In this document: positions 25,547-33,913 of the stretch, one piece after another | How positions within the stretch are numbered: the stretch's first letter is position 1 | Layout of the letters: the number at the start of each line of letters is the position of its first letter | Origin: Acidobacteriota bacterium | GTDB taxonomy: Bacteria > Acidobacteriota > Terriglobia > Bryobacterales > Bryobacteraceae | DNA length: 37,309 nucleotides | Assembly: GCA_016870915.1 (NCBI GenBank) | Contig: VFZY01000040.1 | Location: 1 to 37,309 of the forward strand | Reading direction: 5' to 3' | The notes under the pieces: generated by a model | The model's database searches: none | Told to the model about the DNA's origin: nothing | The model's input: only the letters and a program-made list of their open reading frames with translations | Position numbers and translations under genes: made by a program

Positions 25547-25573
25547 GTCGTTCTGCCATTCTACAGCCGCCGG

Positions 25574-26866
25574 ATGATACCCTCGAAACTGATGCTCCGC
25601 CCGATGTTCCTGTTCGCACTCCCGGTGTGGCTGGCCGCCCAGCCCACCGGCCCTGGAATCAACTACGACGAAGCCAAGGTCAAACCCTACACGCTGCCTG
25701 ACCCGCTTGTCTACCAGGATGGAACGCGCGTCAAGTCGCGTGCGGGTTGGGCCAGGCGCCGCGCCGAAATCCTCCAGGCGTTTGAGACACAGGTCTATGG
25801 CAAAGGGTATCCCAAGCTGAAGAGCACGGTCTTTGAGCCCACCGATGTCGATACCAGGGCGCTGGGTGGCAAGGCGGTTCGCAAGCAGGTGCTGGCGCTG
25901 TTTTCCGGCAAGAAAGATGGACCCAGGATGGAGATCCTGCTCTACCTGCCCGCGGGCGTCTCCAAACCCGTGCCCGTCTTCGTCGGCCTGAATTTCATGG
26001 GCAACCACGCCGTCCACGCCGATCCGGCCATTCACGTCCCCGATGCCTGGGTGCGGAACAATGCCCAACTCGGCATCACCAACAACCGGACCACGGAGAA
26101 GCAGCGCGGCGCCGAGGCCAGCCGCTGGGCGATTGAGAAAATCCTTGCCCGCGGCTACGGCGTAGCCACCGTCTACTATGGCGACATCGACCCCGATTAC
26201 GACGACGGCTTCGCCAACGGCATTCATCCGCTCTTTTACAAGCCCGCCCAGACGCGCCCTGCGCCCGATGAAGGCGCCACCATCACTGCCTGGGCCTGGG
26301 GCATCAGCCGCATCGCCGATTATCTCCAGACCGACAAAGCCGTCGACGCAAGCCGGTTAGCTCTGATGGGCCATTCGCGCCTGGGCAAGGCTGCTCTCTG
26401 GGCCGGCGCGCTCGATGACCGGTTCTCCCTCGTCATTTCGAACAACTCGGGCGAAGGCGGCGCCTCGCTCGCCCGGCGCTGGTTTGGCGAGACCACCGAG
26501 CGCATCAATACCTCCTTCCCCCACTGGTTCGCCGGAAACTTCAAGCAGTACAACACAGCCGTCGACAAACTGCCCGTCGATCAGCACATGCTGATGGCGC
26601 TGATCGCCCCGCGCTCCGTCTATGTCAACAGCGCTCAGGAGGATACATGGGCCGATCCTCGCGGCGAGTTCCTGGGCCTGCGCTACGCCGATCCCGTGTT
26701 TCAACTCCTTGGCAAACCCGGCCTAGGTGTCGAGGAGATGCCTGGCATCCACCAGCCCGTGGGCCGCTCAAACGGCTACCACATCCGGGCCGGCAAACAC
26801 GACGTCACCGATTACGACTGGGAGCAGTGGATGAACTTTGCCGAACGCCTGTGGGGCCGCCGGTAA
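25574..26866 (+). CDS. CE15-like glucuronoyl esterase
   Basis: About 430 residues, with ATG 25574 (MIPSKLMLRPMFLFALPVWL, a signal peptide; ATG 25592 is an alternative). CE15 enzymes cleave the ester between lignin alcohols and 4-O-methyl-glucuronic acid of xylan. Supporting motifs are LPDPLVYQDGTRVKSRAGW, PVPVFVGLNFMGNH, YGVATVYYGDIDPD, the nucleophile elbow LMGHSRLGKAALWAGALDDR, the acidic-site strand VISNNSGEGGASL, HWFAGNFKQYN and C-terminal HIRAGKHDVTDYDWEQWMNF with the likely catalytic His. All expected residues are present. The neighbour set (CBM9/PKD protein, receptors) supports a plant-polysaccharide role. It is followed after 2 bases by a D-aminoacylase gene. Confidence 0.87.
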   Translation: MIPSKLMLRPMFLFALPVWLAAQPTGPGINYDEAKVKPYTLPDPLVYQDGTRVKSRAGWARRRAEILQAFETQVYGKGYPKLKSTVFEPTDVDTRALGGKAVRKQVLALFSGKKDGPRMEILLYLPAGVSKPVPVFVGLNFMGNHAVHADPAIHVPDAWVRNNAQLGITNNRTTEKQRGAEASRWAIEKILARGYGVATVYYGDIDPDYDDGFANGIHPLFYKPAQTRPAPDEGATITAWAWGISRIADYLQTDKAVDASRLALMGHSRLGKAALWAGALDDRFSLVISNNSGEGGASLARRWFGETTERINTSFPHWFAGNFKQYNTAVDKLPVDQHMLMALIAPRSVYVNSAQEDTWADPRGEFLGLRYADPVFQLLGKPGLGVEEMPGIHQPVGRSNGYHIRAGKHDVTDYDWEQWMNFAERLWGRR

Positions 26867-26868
26867 CC

Positions 26869-28431
26869 ATGCGCCGTACCACCTTTCTCCTGGTTCTTCT
26901 TTCACCTCTCGCCGCGGCCGATTTCGATCTTCTCATCGTCAACGGCCGCCTGGTCGATGGCATGGGCAATCCCTGGTTCCGCGGCGACCTCGGCGTCCGC
27001 GCCGGGCGCATCGCCGCCATGGGTAACCTCGCGGGCAAAACGGCGGACCGCACACTCAACGTCGACGGCCGCATCGTCGCCCCGGGGTTCATCGACGTGC
27101 ACACGCACATCGAAGGCGACGTGGAGAAGCTGCCCGCCGCGGCCAACTTTGTGCTCGACGGCGTCACCACCATGGTCACCGGCAACTGCGGCGGTTCCGT
27201 CACCGCTGTCGCCGAATGGTTCGAACGCCTCACAAAACTTGACCTGGGAGCCAATGTCGCCACCCTCATCGGCCACAACGCCGTGCGCCGTGCCGTCATG
27301 GGCGACGCCAATCGCGACGCGACGCCGGAGGAATTGGACCGCATGCGAGCCCTCATCGATCAGGCCATGCGCGATGGAGCCGCCGGCTTCTCCACCGGAC
27401 TCATCTACATCCCCGGGACCTATTCCAACACCGCCGAAGTCGTCTCGCTCGCCGCGGCCGCCGCCCGCCACGGCGGCGTCTACGCCAGCCACATGCGCGA
27501 TGAAGGCGAGCACGTCCTGCAGGCCATTGAGGAAGCCGTGCGCGTTGGCCGCGAAAACGCCATGCGCGTCCAGCTTTCGCACTTCAAGATCGACAATCGC
27601 AAGCTCTGGGGCGCCTCGGAAAAGAGCCTCGCGCTCGTCGAGAAGCACCGCGCCGAAGGCGTCGACGTCGTGGTCGATCAGTATCCCTACGACCGTTCCA
27701 GCACCAACCTCGGCATCACTCTGCCTAGTTGGGCGCTGGCCGACGGCCAGGAAAAAATCCTCCAGCGTCTCAACGATCCGCTGGCCAAAGCCAAAATCAA
27801 GGACGACATGGCCAGCATGCTCGATCAGAAGGGCTTGAAGGACTATAGCTATGCCATCGTCGCCTCCTTTCCGCCGGACCGGTCCTATGACGGCAAGACC
27901 ATCAGCGAAATCAACCGTCTCAAGGGCCGCGAATCCACGGTTTCCGCCGAAATCGAGACCATCCTTGAAATGATGGCCGCCGGCCGCGCCCAGATGGTGT
28001 ACCACTCCATGGGCCAGGACGATGTCGATCGCATCATGAGATATCCCTGGACCGCCGTTGCCAGCGATGGCGGCATCCAGGAAATGGGCGTCGGCGTGCC
28101 CCATCCCCGCTCCTACGGAACGAATGCGCGAGTGCTCGCGCGCGCCGTACGCGAGCGTAAGCTGCTCACCCTGGAAGATGCCATCCGTCGAATGACCTCG
28201 CTGCCGGCCCGGACCTTCGGTCTGCGCGATCGTGGCGTGCTGCTGGAAGGCGCGGCCGCCGATCTTGTGATCTTCGATCCCGAAAAGGTGGAGGACAAAG
28301 CCACGTTCGCCGAACCGCACCAGTATTCGGCCGGTTTCCAGTGGGTGATCGTCAACGGCGTGATCACCGCCGAAGAGAGCCGTCTCACCGGGGGCCGCGG
28401 CGGGAAAGTGCTGCGGCATGCGGTTGAGTAG
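26869..28431 (+). CDS. Secreted N-acyl-D-amino-acid deacylase (D-aminoacylase), copy 1
   Basis: A 520-residue amidohydrolase starting at ATG 26869 with signal peptide MRRTTFLLVLLSPLAAA. The metal-dependent core shows GFIDVHTHIEGD (His-x-His), the D-aminoacylase-type VTGNCGGS with the metal-ligand Cys, YASHMRDEG and LSHFKIDN with the two later His, and AVASDGG with the catalytic Asp. It would remove acyl groups from D-amino acids or dipeptide-like compounds in the periplasm. The N-terminal LIVNGRLVDGMGNPWFRGDL and C-terminal AADLVIFDPEKVEDKATF form the small beta domain. It follows the esterase gene by 2 bases and overlaps copy 2 by 14 bases. Confidence 0.92.
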   Translation: MRRTTFLLVLLSPLAAADFDLLIVNGRLVDGMGNPWFRGDLGVRAGRIAAMGNLAGKTADRTLNVDGRIVAPGFIDVHTHIEGDVEKLPAAANFVLDGVTTMVTGNCGGSVTAVAEWFERLTKLDLGANVATLIGHNAVRRAVMGDANRDATPEELDRMRALIDQAMRDGAAGFSTGLIYIPGTYSNTAEVVSLAAAAARHGGVYASHMRDEGEHVLQAIEEAVRVGRENAMRVQLSHFKIDNRKLWGASEKSLALVEKHRAEGVDVVVDQYPYDRSSTNLGITLPSWALADGQEKILQRLNDPLAKAKIKDDMASMLDQKGLKDYSYAIVASFPPDRSYDGKTISEINRLKGRESTVSAEIETILEMMAAGRAQMVYHSMGQDDVDRIMRYPWTAVASDGGIQEMGVGVPHPRSYGTNARVLARAVRERKLLTLEDAIRRMTSLPARTFGLRDRGVLLEGAAADLVIFDPEKVEDKATFAEPHQYSAGFQWVIVNGVITAEESRLTGGRGGKVLRHAVE

Positions 28432-29962
28432 CCTGCCAGTCTGGGCCCTCTGCGCGGCGGCCTTTGCCCAGGATCACGATATCGTCATTCGCGGCGCCCG
28501 TGTCGTCGATGGCAGCGGCAACCCCTGGTTCCACGCCGATGTCGCCGTGAAGGATGGCGTCATCTCGCGAGTCGGCCGGCTGGCAAGCACAGGCGCCGCG
28601 CGCATCGTCGATGCCGGGAGCCGGATTCTGGCCCCCGGATTCATCGATCTCCACACTCACATCGATGAGTCGATCGAGGAGCATCCCTCAGCCCTGAACT
28701 TCCTGCGTGACGGCGTTACAACGGCCGTCACCGGCAACTGCGGAAGCTCGCACCTCGACCTTGCGGCGTTCTTCGGCCGTCTCTCGAAGTCTGGCGCTGG
28801 CATCAACGTGGCATCGCTTATCGGCCACAACAGCATCCGGCGTGATGTGATGGGCAGCGCGGATCGGGCGCCCAGCGCCGATGAGTTGGCGCGCATGCGC
28901 GGGCTTGTCGCCACAGCCATGCGTGATGGTTCCATGGGCCTGTCCACAGGCCTGGAGTACACGCCGGGAACCTACGCCTCCACCGGCGAAATCATCGAAC
29001 TCGCATCCGAAGCCGCGCGCGCCGGGGGCCTCTACGCCACACACATGCGCAGCGAGGACGCCGGTCTTATCGCCGCCCTGGAGGAAGCGGCGCACATCTC
29101 CGAAAAGAGTGGAGCCCGCCTTCACATCTCGCATCTGAAGCAGGACGGAAAGGCTTTCTGGGGTTCAGCCCCGCGGCTCCTTGGCATGATCGAAGGCTTC
29201 CGCGCCCGCGGTCTCGACGTCACGCTCGATCAGTACCCCTACGATGCCTGGTCCACCGGGCTCTCCCTCCTGCTGCCCAACTGGGCGCTTGCCGGCGGAT
29301 CCACGGAACTGAAGAAGCGCCTCGCCGATGCCACCACGCGCGCCAGGCTTGCGCGCGAGATTGTCGAACACAACCGCACCCGCGGTAACGATGACTTCTC
29401 CTACGTGCGAATCGCCCGCATGGCGGCCCTGCCGGAGGTGGAAGGCATGACGCTCGCCGCCGCCGGCCGCCGCCTGGGGAAGGCGGACGAAGCGGAAACC
29501 ATTCTGTTCCTTGCCGGCCTCGGCGGCGCATCCATCATTGGCCGTTCGATGAGCGAGGCGGACGTGGAGCGCATCATGGCATATCCCAACACCGCCGTTG
29601 CCAGCGACGGCCGTGTGGCTGTGCCGGGCCAGGGGTCGCCGCACCCGCGTTCCTACGGGACCAATGCCCGTGTACTGGCCGAATACACGCGCAAACGCGG
29701 CGTGCTGCGTCTGGAAGACGCCATCCGCCGCATGACCTCGCTGCCGGCGCGTGCGTTCGGCCTGCGGGACCGCGGCCTCATCCGGGAAGGCCTTGCGGCG
29801 GACCTCGTCCTGTTTGACCCGGCCTCTGTCGCGGACCTCGCCACCTTCGAGCGTCCGTACCAATACTCCAAGGGATTCGATTACGTCATGGTGAACGGAC
29901 GCTTCGCCATCGACAACGGCGCACCGGCGGGCCTCCACGGCCGGCCCCTGCGGCGCCGCTAG
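28418..29962 (+). CDS. Secreted N-acyl-D-amino-acid deacylase (D-aminoacylase), copy 2
   Basis: A 514-residue paralogue of the preceding gene, starting within its last codons. Signal peptide MRLSSLPVWALCAAAFAQ. It keeps GFIDLHTHIDES, VTGNCGSS with the Cys ligand, YATHMRSED, ISHLKQDGKAFWG and AVASDGRVA, so all metal and catalytic positions seem intact. Long blocks match copy 1 (SYGTNARVLA, LEDAIRRMTSLPAR, FGLRDRG), which supports an old tandem duplication with divergence. The changed residues after the His-x-His motif (DES in place of EGD) hint at a different substrate, which cannot be named. An ABC-F gene follows 9 bases downstream. Confidence 0.92.
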   Translation: MRLSSLPVWALCAAAFAQDHDIVIRGARVVDGSGNPWFHADVAVKDGVISRVGRLASTGAARIVDAGSRILAPGFIDLHTHIDESIEEHPSALNFLRDGVTTAVTGNCGSSHLDLAAFFGRLSKSGAGINVASLIGHNSIRRDVMGSADRAPSADELARMRGLVATAMRDGSMGLSTGLEYTPGTYASTGEIIELASEAARAGGLYATHMRSEDAGLIAALEEAAHISEKSGARLHISHLKQDGKAFWGSAPRLLGMIEGFRARGLDVTLDQYPYDAWSTGLSLLLPNWALAGGSTELKKRLADATTRARLAREIVEHNRTRGNDDFSYVRIARMAALPEVEGMTLAAAGRRLGKADEAETILFLAGLGGASIIGRSMSEADVERIMAYPNTAVASDGRVAVPGQGSPHPRSYGTNARVLAEYTRKRGVLRLEDAIRRMTSLPARAFGLRDRGLIREGLAADLVLFDPASVADLATFERPYQYSKGFDYVMVNGRFAIDNGAPAGLHGRPLRRR

Positions 29963-29971
29963 CGGAGAACG

Positions 29972-31876
29972 ATGATCACACTGAACAATGCGGGGAAGCG
30001 GTACGGCCACAAGCTGCTGTTTGAAGGCTGCAACTGGATGATCACCCCGAATGACCGCGTGGGCCTGGTGGGCGCCAACGGAACCGGCAAGTCCACGCTG
30101 CTCAAGATTCTGGGCGGATTTGAGACGCTCGACATGGGCGACCTCAACGTCACCAAGGGCATCGATATCGGGTACCTCCCGCAAGACGGGATGCAGGCAA
30201 GCGGACGCACCGTGTTCGACGAATGCCTCAGCGTCTTCGCCAACCTGCGCGAGATCGAGCGCGAACTGGAAGAACTGCTCCATCGCATGAGCGACGTCGA
30301 CCACACCAGCGCCGAATACGAGGCCATCGCCGACCGTTTTGCCCGGCTCGATACCGAGTTTCGCAATCGCGACGGCTACGCCCTGGAAGCCCAGGTGGGC
30401 ACCGTCCTCGCCGGCCTCAGCTTCCGCAAGGAAGACTGGACGCGGCCCTGCGAAACCTTCTCCGGCGGCTGGCAGATGCGTATCGCCCTCGCCAAGCTCC
30501 TGTTGCGCCGGCCGAACCTCCTGCTGCTCGATGAGCCGACCAACCATCTGGATCTTGAAGCCCGCAACTGGCTGGAGGAGTATCTCACCAGCTATCCCAA
30601 CGCCTACCTGCTCATCTCGCATGACCGCTACTTTCTGGATGTCACGGTCAAGCGCGTCGTCGAGTTGTGGAACAGGCAGATCCACTTCTTTGCCTCGAAC
30701 TACTCACGCTATCTGGTGCTGAAGCAGGAGCGCCTGGAACAACTGCAATCCGCGGCCCGCAATCAGAATGACCGCATCGAACAACTGGAAGCCTTCATCA
30801 ACCGCTTCCGCTACCAGGCCACCAAAGCCAAACAGGTGCAAAGCCGCATCAAGGAACTGGAGAAAATCGAGCGCATCGAACTGCCGCCCGAAGAACGCAC
30901 CATCCACTTTTCGTTCCCCCAGCCCAAGGCCAGCGGCCGCATCGTCGCCGAGTTTCAAGGCGTGGCGAAATCCTATGGCGAAAAGCTGGTGTTCTCCAAC
31001 GCCTCCTTCTTCATCGAGCGCGGCGATCGCATCGCCCTCGTTGGAGTCAACGGGGCGGGGAAGTCCACGCTCATCAAACTGCTGGCCGGCGCCGAGCCCC
31101 TCACCGCCGGCTCCTACACCCTGGGCCACAACGCCCAGCCGGACTACTTCGCCCAGGATCAGTACAAGGAACTCGACACCGATGCCCGCCTCATCGACGA
31201 CATCGGCCGGGTCGCGCCGCGCAGCGGCGAAACCGAACTGCGCAACCTGCTCGGGTGCTTCCTGTTCAGCGAGGACGACGTCTTCAAACGCATCGGCGTG
31301 CTCAGCGGCGGTGAGCGGAACCGCTACGCGCTTGCAAGGATGCTCCTCCAGCCGTCGAACTTCCTCCTGCTCGATGAGCCCACCAACCACCTCGACATGC
31401 GCGCCAAGGACGTGCTGCTCAAGGCACTCGAAGACTATACCGGCACCGTCGTCTTCGTCAGCCACGACCGCTACTTCATCGACCGGTTGGCAACCCGGGT
31501 CTTCGAGATCGGCGAGGGCGAAGTGCGGCTCTACCCCGGCAACTACGAAGATTACCTCTGGCGCAAACAGGGAATGCCCCTTGATGTCGCCGCGCCGGCA
31601 GCCACGGAGGCACCCGCTCAGCCGGCACAAACCGCCGTCAAGCGCGCCAACCCCCAAAAACTCAAGTCCGCCGAAGACCAATGCGCGAAGCTCGAACAGC
31701 AGGTGGCCGCCCTGGAAGCCGAAATCGCCCGGACGGAAACCGGCCTGGCAAGCTTCGTCAGCGTGGAAGAGACGCTGCGCCTCACCGGCCGCCTCGACGA
31801 ACTAAGAACGTCGCTTGAACAGGCCATGGCCGGCTGGGAAGCCGCCCAGGCCGCCGTCGAAGCCTTGCGCGCCTGA
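29972..31876 (+). CDS. ABC-F family ATPase
   Basis: A 634-residue soluble protein with two ABC domains and no membrane segments, the ABC-F layout (Uup/YbiT/EttA class, ribosome-associated translation factors or resistance proteins). Domain 1: LVGANGTGKSTLLKIL, FSGGWQMRIALAKLLL, LLLLDEPTNHLDLEARNWLE. The linker (about 245-320) has FRYQATKAKQVQSRIKELEK, the P-site tRNA interaction motif region. Domain 2: LVGVNGAGKSTLIKLLAGAE, LSGGERNRYALARMLL, FLLLDEPTNHLDM. A C-terminal coiled coil (about 555-630) recalls Uup. The coding start at ATG 29972 is 9 bases after the D-aminoacylase. Housekeeping or antibiotic protection cannot be separated from sequence alone. Confidence 0.95.
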   Translation: MITLNNAGKRYGHKLLFEGCNWMITPNDRVGLVGANGTGKSTLLKILGGFETLDMGDLNVTKGIDIGYLPQDGMQASGRTVFDECLSVFANLREIERELEELLHRMSDVDHTSAEYEAIADRFARLDTEFRNRDGYALEAQVGTVLAGLSFRKEDWTRPCETFSGGWQMRIALAKLLLRRPNLLLLDEPTNHLDLEARNWLEEYLTSYPNAYLLISHDRYFLDVTVKRVVELWNRQIHFFASNYSRYLVLKQERLEQLQSAARNQNDRIEQLEAFINRFRYQATKAKQVQSRIKELEKIERIELPPEERTIHFSFPQPKASGRIVAEFQGVAKSYGEKLVFSNASFFIERGDRIALVGVNGAGKSTLIKLLAGAEPLTAGSYTLGHNAQPDYFAQDQYKELDTDARLIDDIGRVAPRSGETELRNLLGCFLFSEDDVFKRIGVLSGGERNRYALARMLLQPSNFLLLDEPTNHLDMRAKDVLLKALEDYTGTVVFVSHDRYFIDRLATRVFEIGEGEVRLYPGNYEDYLWRKQGMPLDVAAPAATEAPAQPAQTAVKRANPQKLKSAEDQCAKLEQQVAALEAEIARTETGLASFVSVEETLRLTGRLDELRTSLEQAMAGWEAAQAAVEALRA

Positions 31877-31924
31877 CCGGGTCCACGTGCCCAGCCGCCC
31901 GCTCACTCGTGTGACAATACGGCA

Positions 31925-32170
31925 GTGACGAACTTCGAGCGAATCACAGTCGATCCAGCCCAGATGGGCGGTGTCCCGTGCATCCGCAGCATACGCATCC
32001 CCGTGGCAACTGTTCTTCGTCTGTTGGCCGGCGGTTGTTCCGAACGGGAGATCCTCGAAGAGTACCCAGATCTAGAACCAGCCGACCTTCGTGAGTGCCT
32101 GCGGTTCGCCGCTGCCTCCGCCATGGAACGCGAGTTCCCGCTGCTCCGCATCTCCCGACATCGATGTTGA
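31925..32170 (+). CDS. DUF433 family antitoxin-like protein
   Basis: An 81-residue protein, GTG start at 31925. It reads RITVDPAQMGGVPCIRSIRI followed by PVATVLRLLAGGCSEREILE and EYPDLEPADLRECLRFAAAS: the DUF433 pattern (D-P-x-x-x-G-x-P-x-I-x-x-x-R-I-P, helix-turn-helix, then YPxL). DUF433 proteins are usually the antitoxin partner of DUF5615 PIN-like toxins and sit directly upstream of them. The last residues (RISRHRC) look non-native, consistent with a deletion joining this gene to the toxin remnant. An intact toxin is absent. Confidence 0.87.
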   Translation: MTNFERITVDPAQMGGVPCIRSIRIPVATVLRLLAGGCSEREILEEYPDLEPADLRECLRFAAASAMEREFPLLRISRHRC

Positions 32171-32369
32171 GGAACGCGCTCGCGAGGAGAACCTGTCGGC
32201 GAACTCGGATTTCGGCGCGATACTTTCAAGCGGCCTCGCCGTCTTTCATTCTGTTCCGAGGACCCACCTTGCCGCGGGCCCAAGACTACATTAACCGCTC
32301 CCGCCCTTGAACCGGAACTGACAACCGGAGGAAAGGCCGTCTGCGGATCCGCAAGGCTACCGTTCTAAT
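32160..32369 (+). pseudogene. Remnant of a DUF5615 (PIN-like) toxin gene
   Basis: Pieces of a DUF5615 protein follow the antitoxin in broken frames: VEERAREENLSANSDFGAIL in one frame (the D-F-G segment of the PIN-like site), SPSFILFRGPTLPRAQDYIN in the next, PALEPELTTG in the third, then GRLRIRK back in the second. The order matches the C-terminal two-thirds of the family; the N-terminal start with its conserved Asp is missing. Several indels are required, so this is a decayed gene, not a sequencing slip. Confidence 0.75.
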
Positions 32370-32390
32370 GACCCGTGCGTTCGGAGGCCC

Positions 32391-33011
32391 CTACCGGACC
32401 TCAAATCGCGAGTTCCGCTCCACCGCCTCGAACCCCGCCTCTTCAATCAACCTCACGCACTCACGCCGCCGAGCCTCACCGCTCTCCAACAGGTTCCGCG
32501 ACGCCGCCTCCAGGTCGCTAGCCCCAAACCGCAGCGCAATCTGAGCCACTCGTGGCGTCATCAGCCCCCTGTGAGCCGAAACATGCGGAACCCTCAGAAA
32601 CAGCCGGGCCACCGCAACACTCTTCATATCCTCAAATCCGGACCCCAGCTCAATCGCCCCGTCGGCCACCGGATTCGCCGCCACCGGAACAACCGAAATC
32701 AACCCGTCCATCTCCCGCCACGCGGCAAATCGCGAGATCTTCCTTGCCGCCGTGTCGTCGCCCGCCTCCAGCATCGGGGGCTCTGCCCCGTCACTCGCCA
32801 TGTGAAAGGTCACCTGCCGGCCATGACGTGCCGCGCGCACCCGATCCGCCATCGCGCCCAGCGCCAGCAGGTCCGTCGTCCCAAACAGCGCCACGCCTTC
32901 GGACTCGGTCAGCGCCCGGCCGGCCTCCACGGCTTCGAAAATCGGAACAAGCCGTGAATCGGAAATCGCAATCCCGTTAAACAAGCGTGCTTCCCTCCAG
33001 CAACAGGGCAT
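32391..33011 (-). CDS. MqnE-like protein lacking the radical-SAM core
   Basis: About 206 residues. The N-terminal part (LVPIFEAVEAGRALTESEGV, then LFGTTDLLALGAMADRVRAA, RHGRQVTFHMA) matches the start of aminofutalosine synthase MqnE. The C-terminal part (GLISVVPVAANP, GFEDMKSVAVARLFL, PHVSAH, RVAQIALRFGASDLEAASRN, CVRLIEEAGFEAVERNSRF) matches its end. The roughly 180 residues between, including the CxxxCxxC [4Fe-4S] site and the TIM barrel, are absent; about 30 linker residues replace them. It cannot carry out radical-SAM chemistry. The frame is clean and translationally coupled to the MqnP gene upstream. ATG 33011 overlaps that gene by 35 bases; TTG 32984 would overlap by 8 and may be the true start. 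Confidence 0.77.
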   Translation of the reverse strand: MPCCWREARLFNGIAISDSRLVPIFEAVEAGRALTESEGVALFGTTDLLALGAMADRVRAARHGRQVTFHMASDGAEPPMLEAGDDTAARKISRFAAWREMDGLISVVPVAANPVADGAIELGSGFEDMKSVAVARLFLRVPHVSAHRGLMTPRVAQIALRFGASDLEAASRNLLESGEARRRECVRLIEEAGFEAVERNSRFEVR

Positions 33012-33885
33012 CCCCGGCCCAGAACAGAAAGAACAGCACGCCGATCCACCCGTTCACTGTGAAGAAGGCCGCGTTCACGCGCGACAAGTCGCCCGGCCGT
33101 ACCAGGCTGTGCTCATACACCAGCAGCGCGGCGGCCACCGCCACGCCCGTCACCGCCAGCCAACCCATATGGAATGCCGCCACCAGCGCCACCAGCGCGC
33201 CCAGCATCAGAACATGCAGCCCCCGCGCGATCGCCAGTGCCCGGGCCTCTCCAAACCGCTGCGGTATGCTGTGCAGTCCCGCTGCGCGATCAAACGCAAT
33301 GTCCTGGCAACTGTAGATGATGTCGAACCCGGCCGTCCAAAGCGTTACCGCCGCCGTCAACCAAAGGATTCGCCCATCCAGCGACCCAGTCACCGCGATC
33401 CAGGCCGCCGCCGGCGCAATGCCCAGCGCGAATCCAAGCACCACATGGGCCAGCGCCGTAAAGCGCTTGGTGTAGGAGTAGAAGAACACAATCGCCAAGG
33501 CCACAGGCGATAACTCGAAACACAGCGGGTTCAACATCCGCGCCGCCATCAGGAACACGAATGCCGAAACACCGGTAAATCCCCACGCGAATCCGCGCGA
33601 CAACAGCCCGGCCGGAATGTGCCGCCCCGCCGTCCTCGGGTTCCTTCCATCGATCTCCGCGTCTAACAGCCGGTTGAACGCCATCGCCGCGCTCCGCGCG
33701 CCCACCATCGCCAGTACAATCCACGGCAGCTTGGCCCAGAGAGCCCGGTCGAAGCCAAGCTCCTTCCACCCAAGAAGCGCTCCCGTCAACGCAAACGGCA
33801 GCGCAAAGATCGAGTGCTCGAACTTGATCATGTCCAGCGTCAGGATGAGCTTCCGCCAGGGGCTGGTTGGAACATTGGAGGTCAT
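32977..33885 (-). CDS. mqnP: UbiA-family prenyltransferase, MqnP type
   Basis: A 302-residue integral membrane prenyltransferase. It begins with IKFEHSIFALPFALTGALLG, the mark of the putative futalosine-pathway (MqnP) and 4-hydroxybenzoate-type UbiA enzymes. The first Asp-rich motif is NRLLDAEIDGRNPRT and the second is DIAFDRAAGLHSIPQRFG; both would bind Mg-diphosphate. Eight to nine hydrophobic spans follow. It would attach a polyprenyl chain to a menaquinone ring precursor in the cytoplasmic membrane. The MqnE-like gene immediately downstream favours MqnP over UbiA proper. Divergent from a DUF192 lipoprotein gene, with 28 bases between the starts. Confidence 0.88.
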   Translation of the reverse strand: MTSNVPTSPWRKLILTLDMIKFEHSIFALPFALTGALLGWKELGFDRALWAKLPWIVLAMVGARSAAMAFNRLLDAEIDGRNPRTAGRHIPAGLLSRGFAWGFTGVSAFVFLMAARMLNPLCFELSPVALAIVFFYSYTKRFTALAHVVLGFALGIAPAAAWIAVTGSLDGRILWLTAAVTLWTAGFDIIYSCQDIAFDRAAGLHSIPQRFGEARALAIARGLHVLMLGALVALVAAFHMGWLAVTGVAVAAALLVYEHSLVRPGDLSRVNAAFFTVNGWIGVLFFLFWAGDALLLEGSTLV

Positions 33886-33913
33886 TCGGTGGGATCGTCT
33901 ACCATCTTAAGTG

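Noticed and set aside
24485-26227. Longer start for the CBM9/PKD protein
   Set aside because: The extra N-terminal 227 codons are antisense to the CE15-like gene, while ATG 25546 gives a perfect signal peptide.
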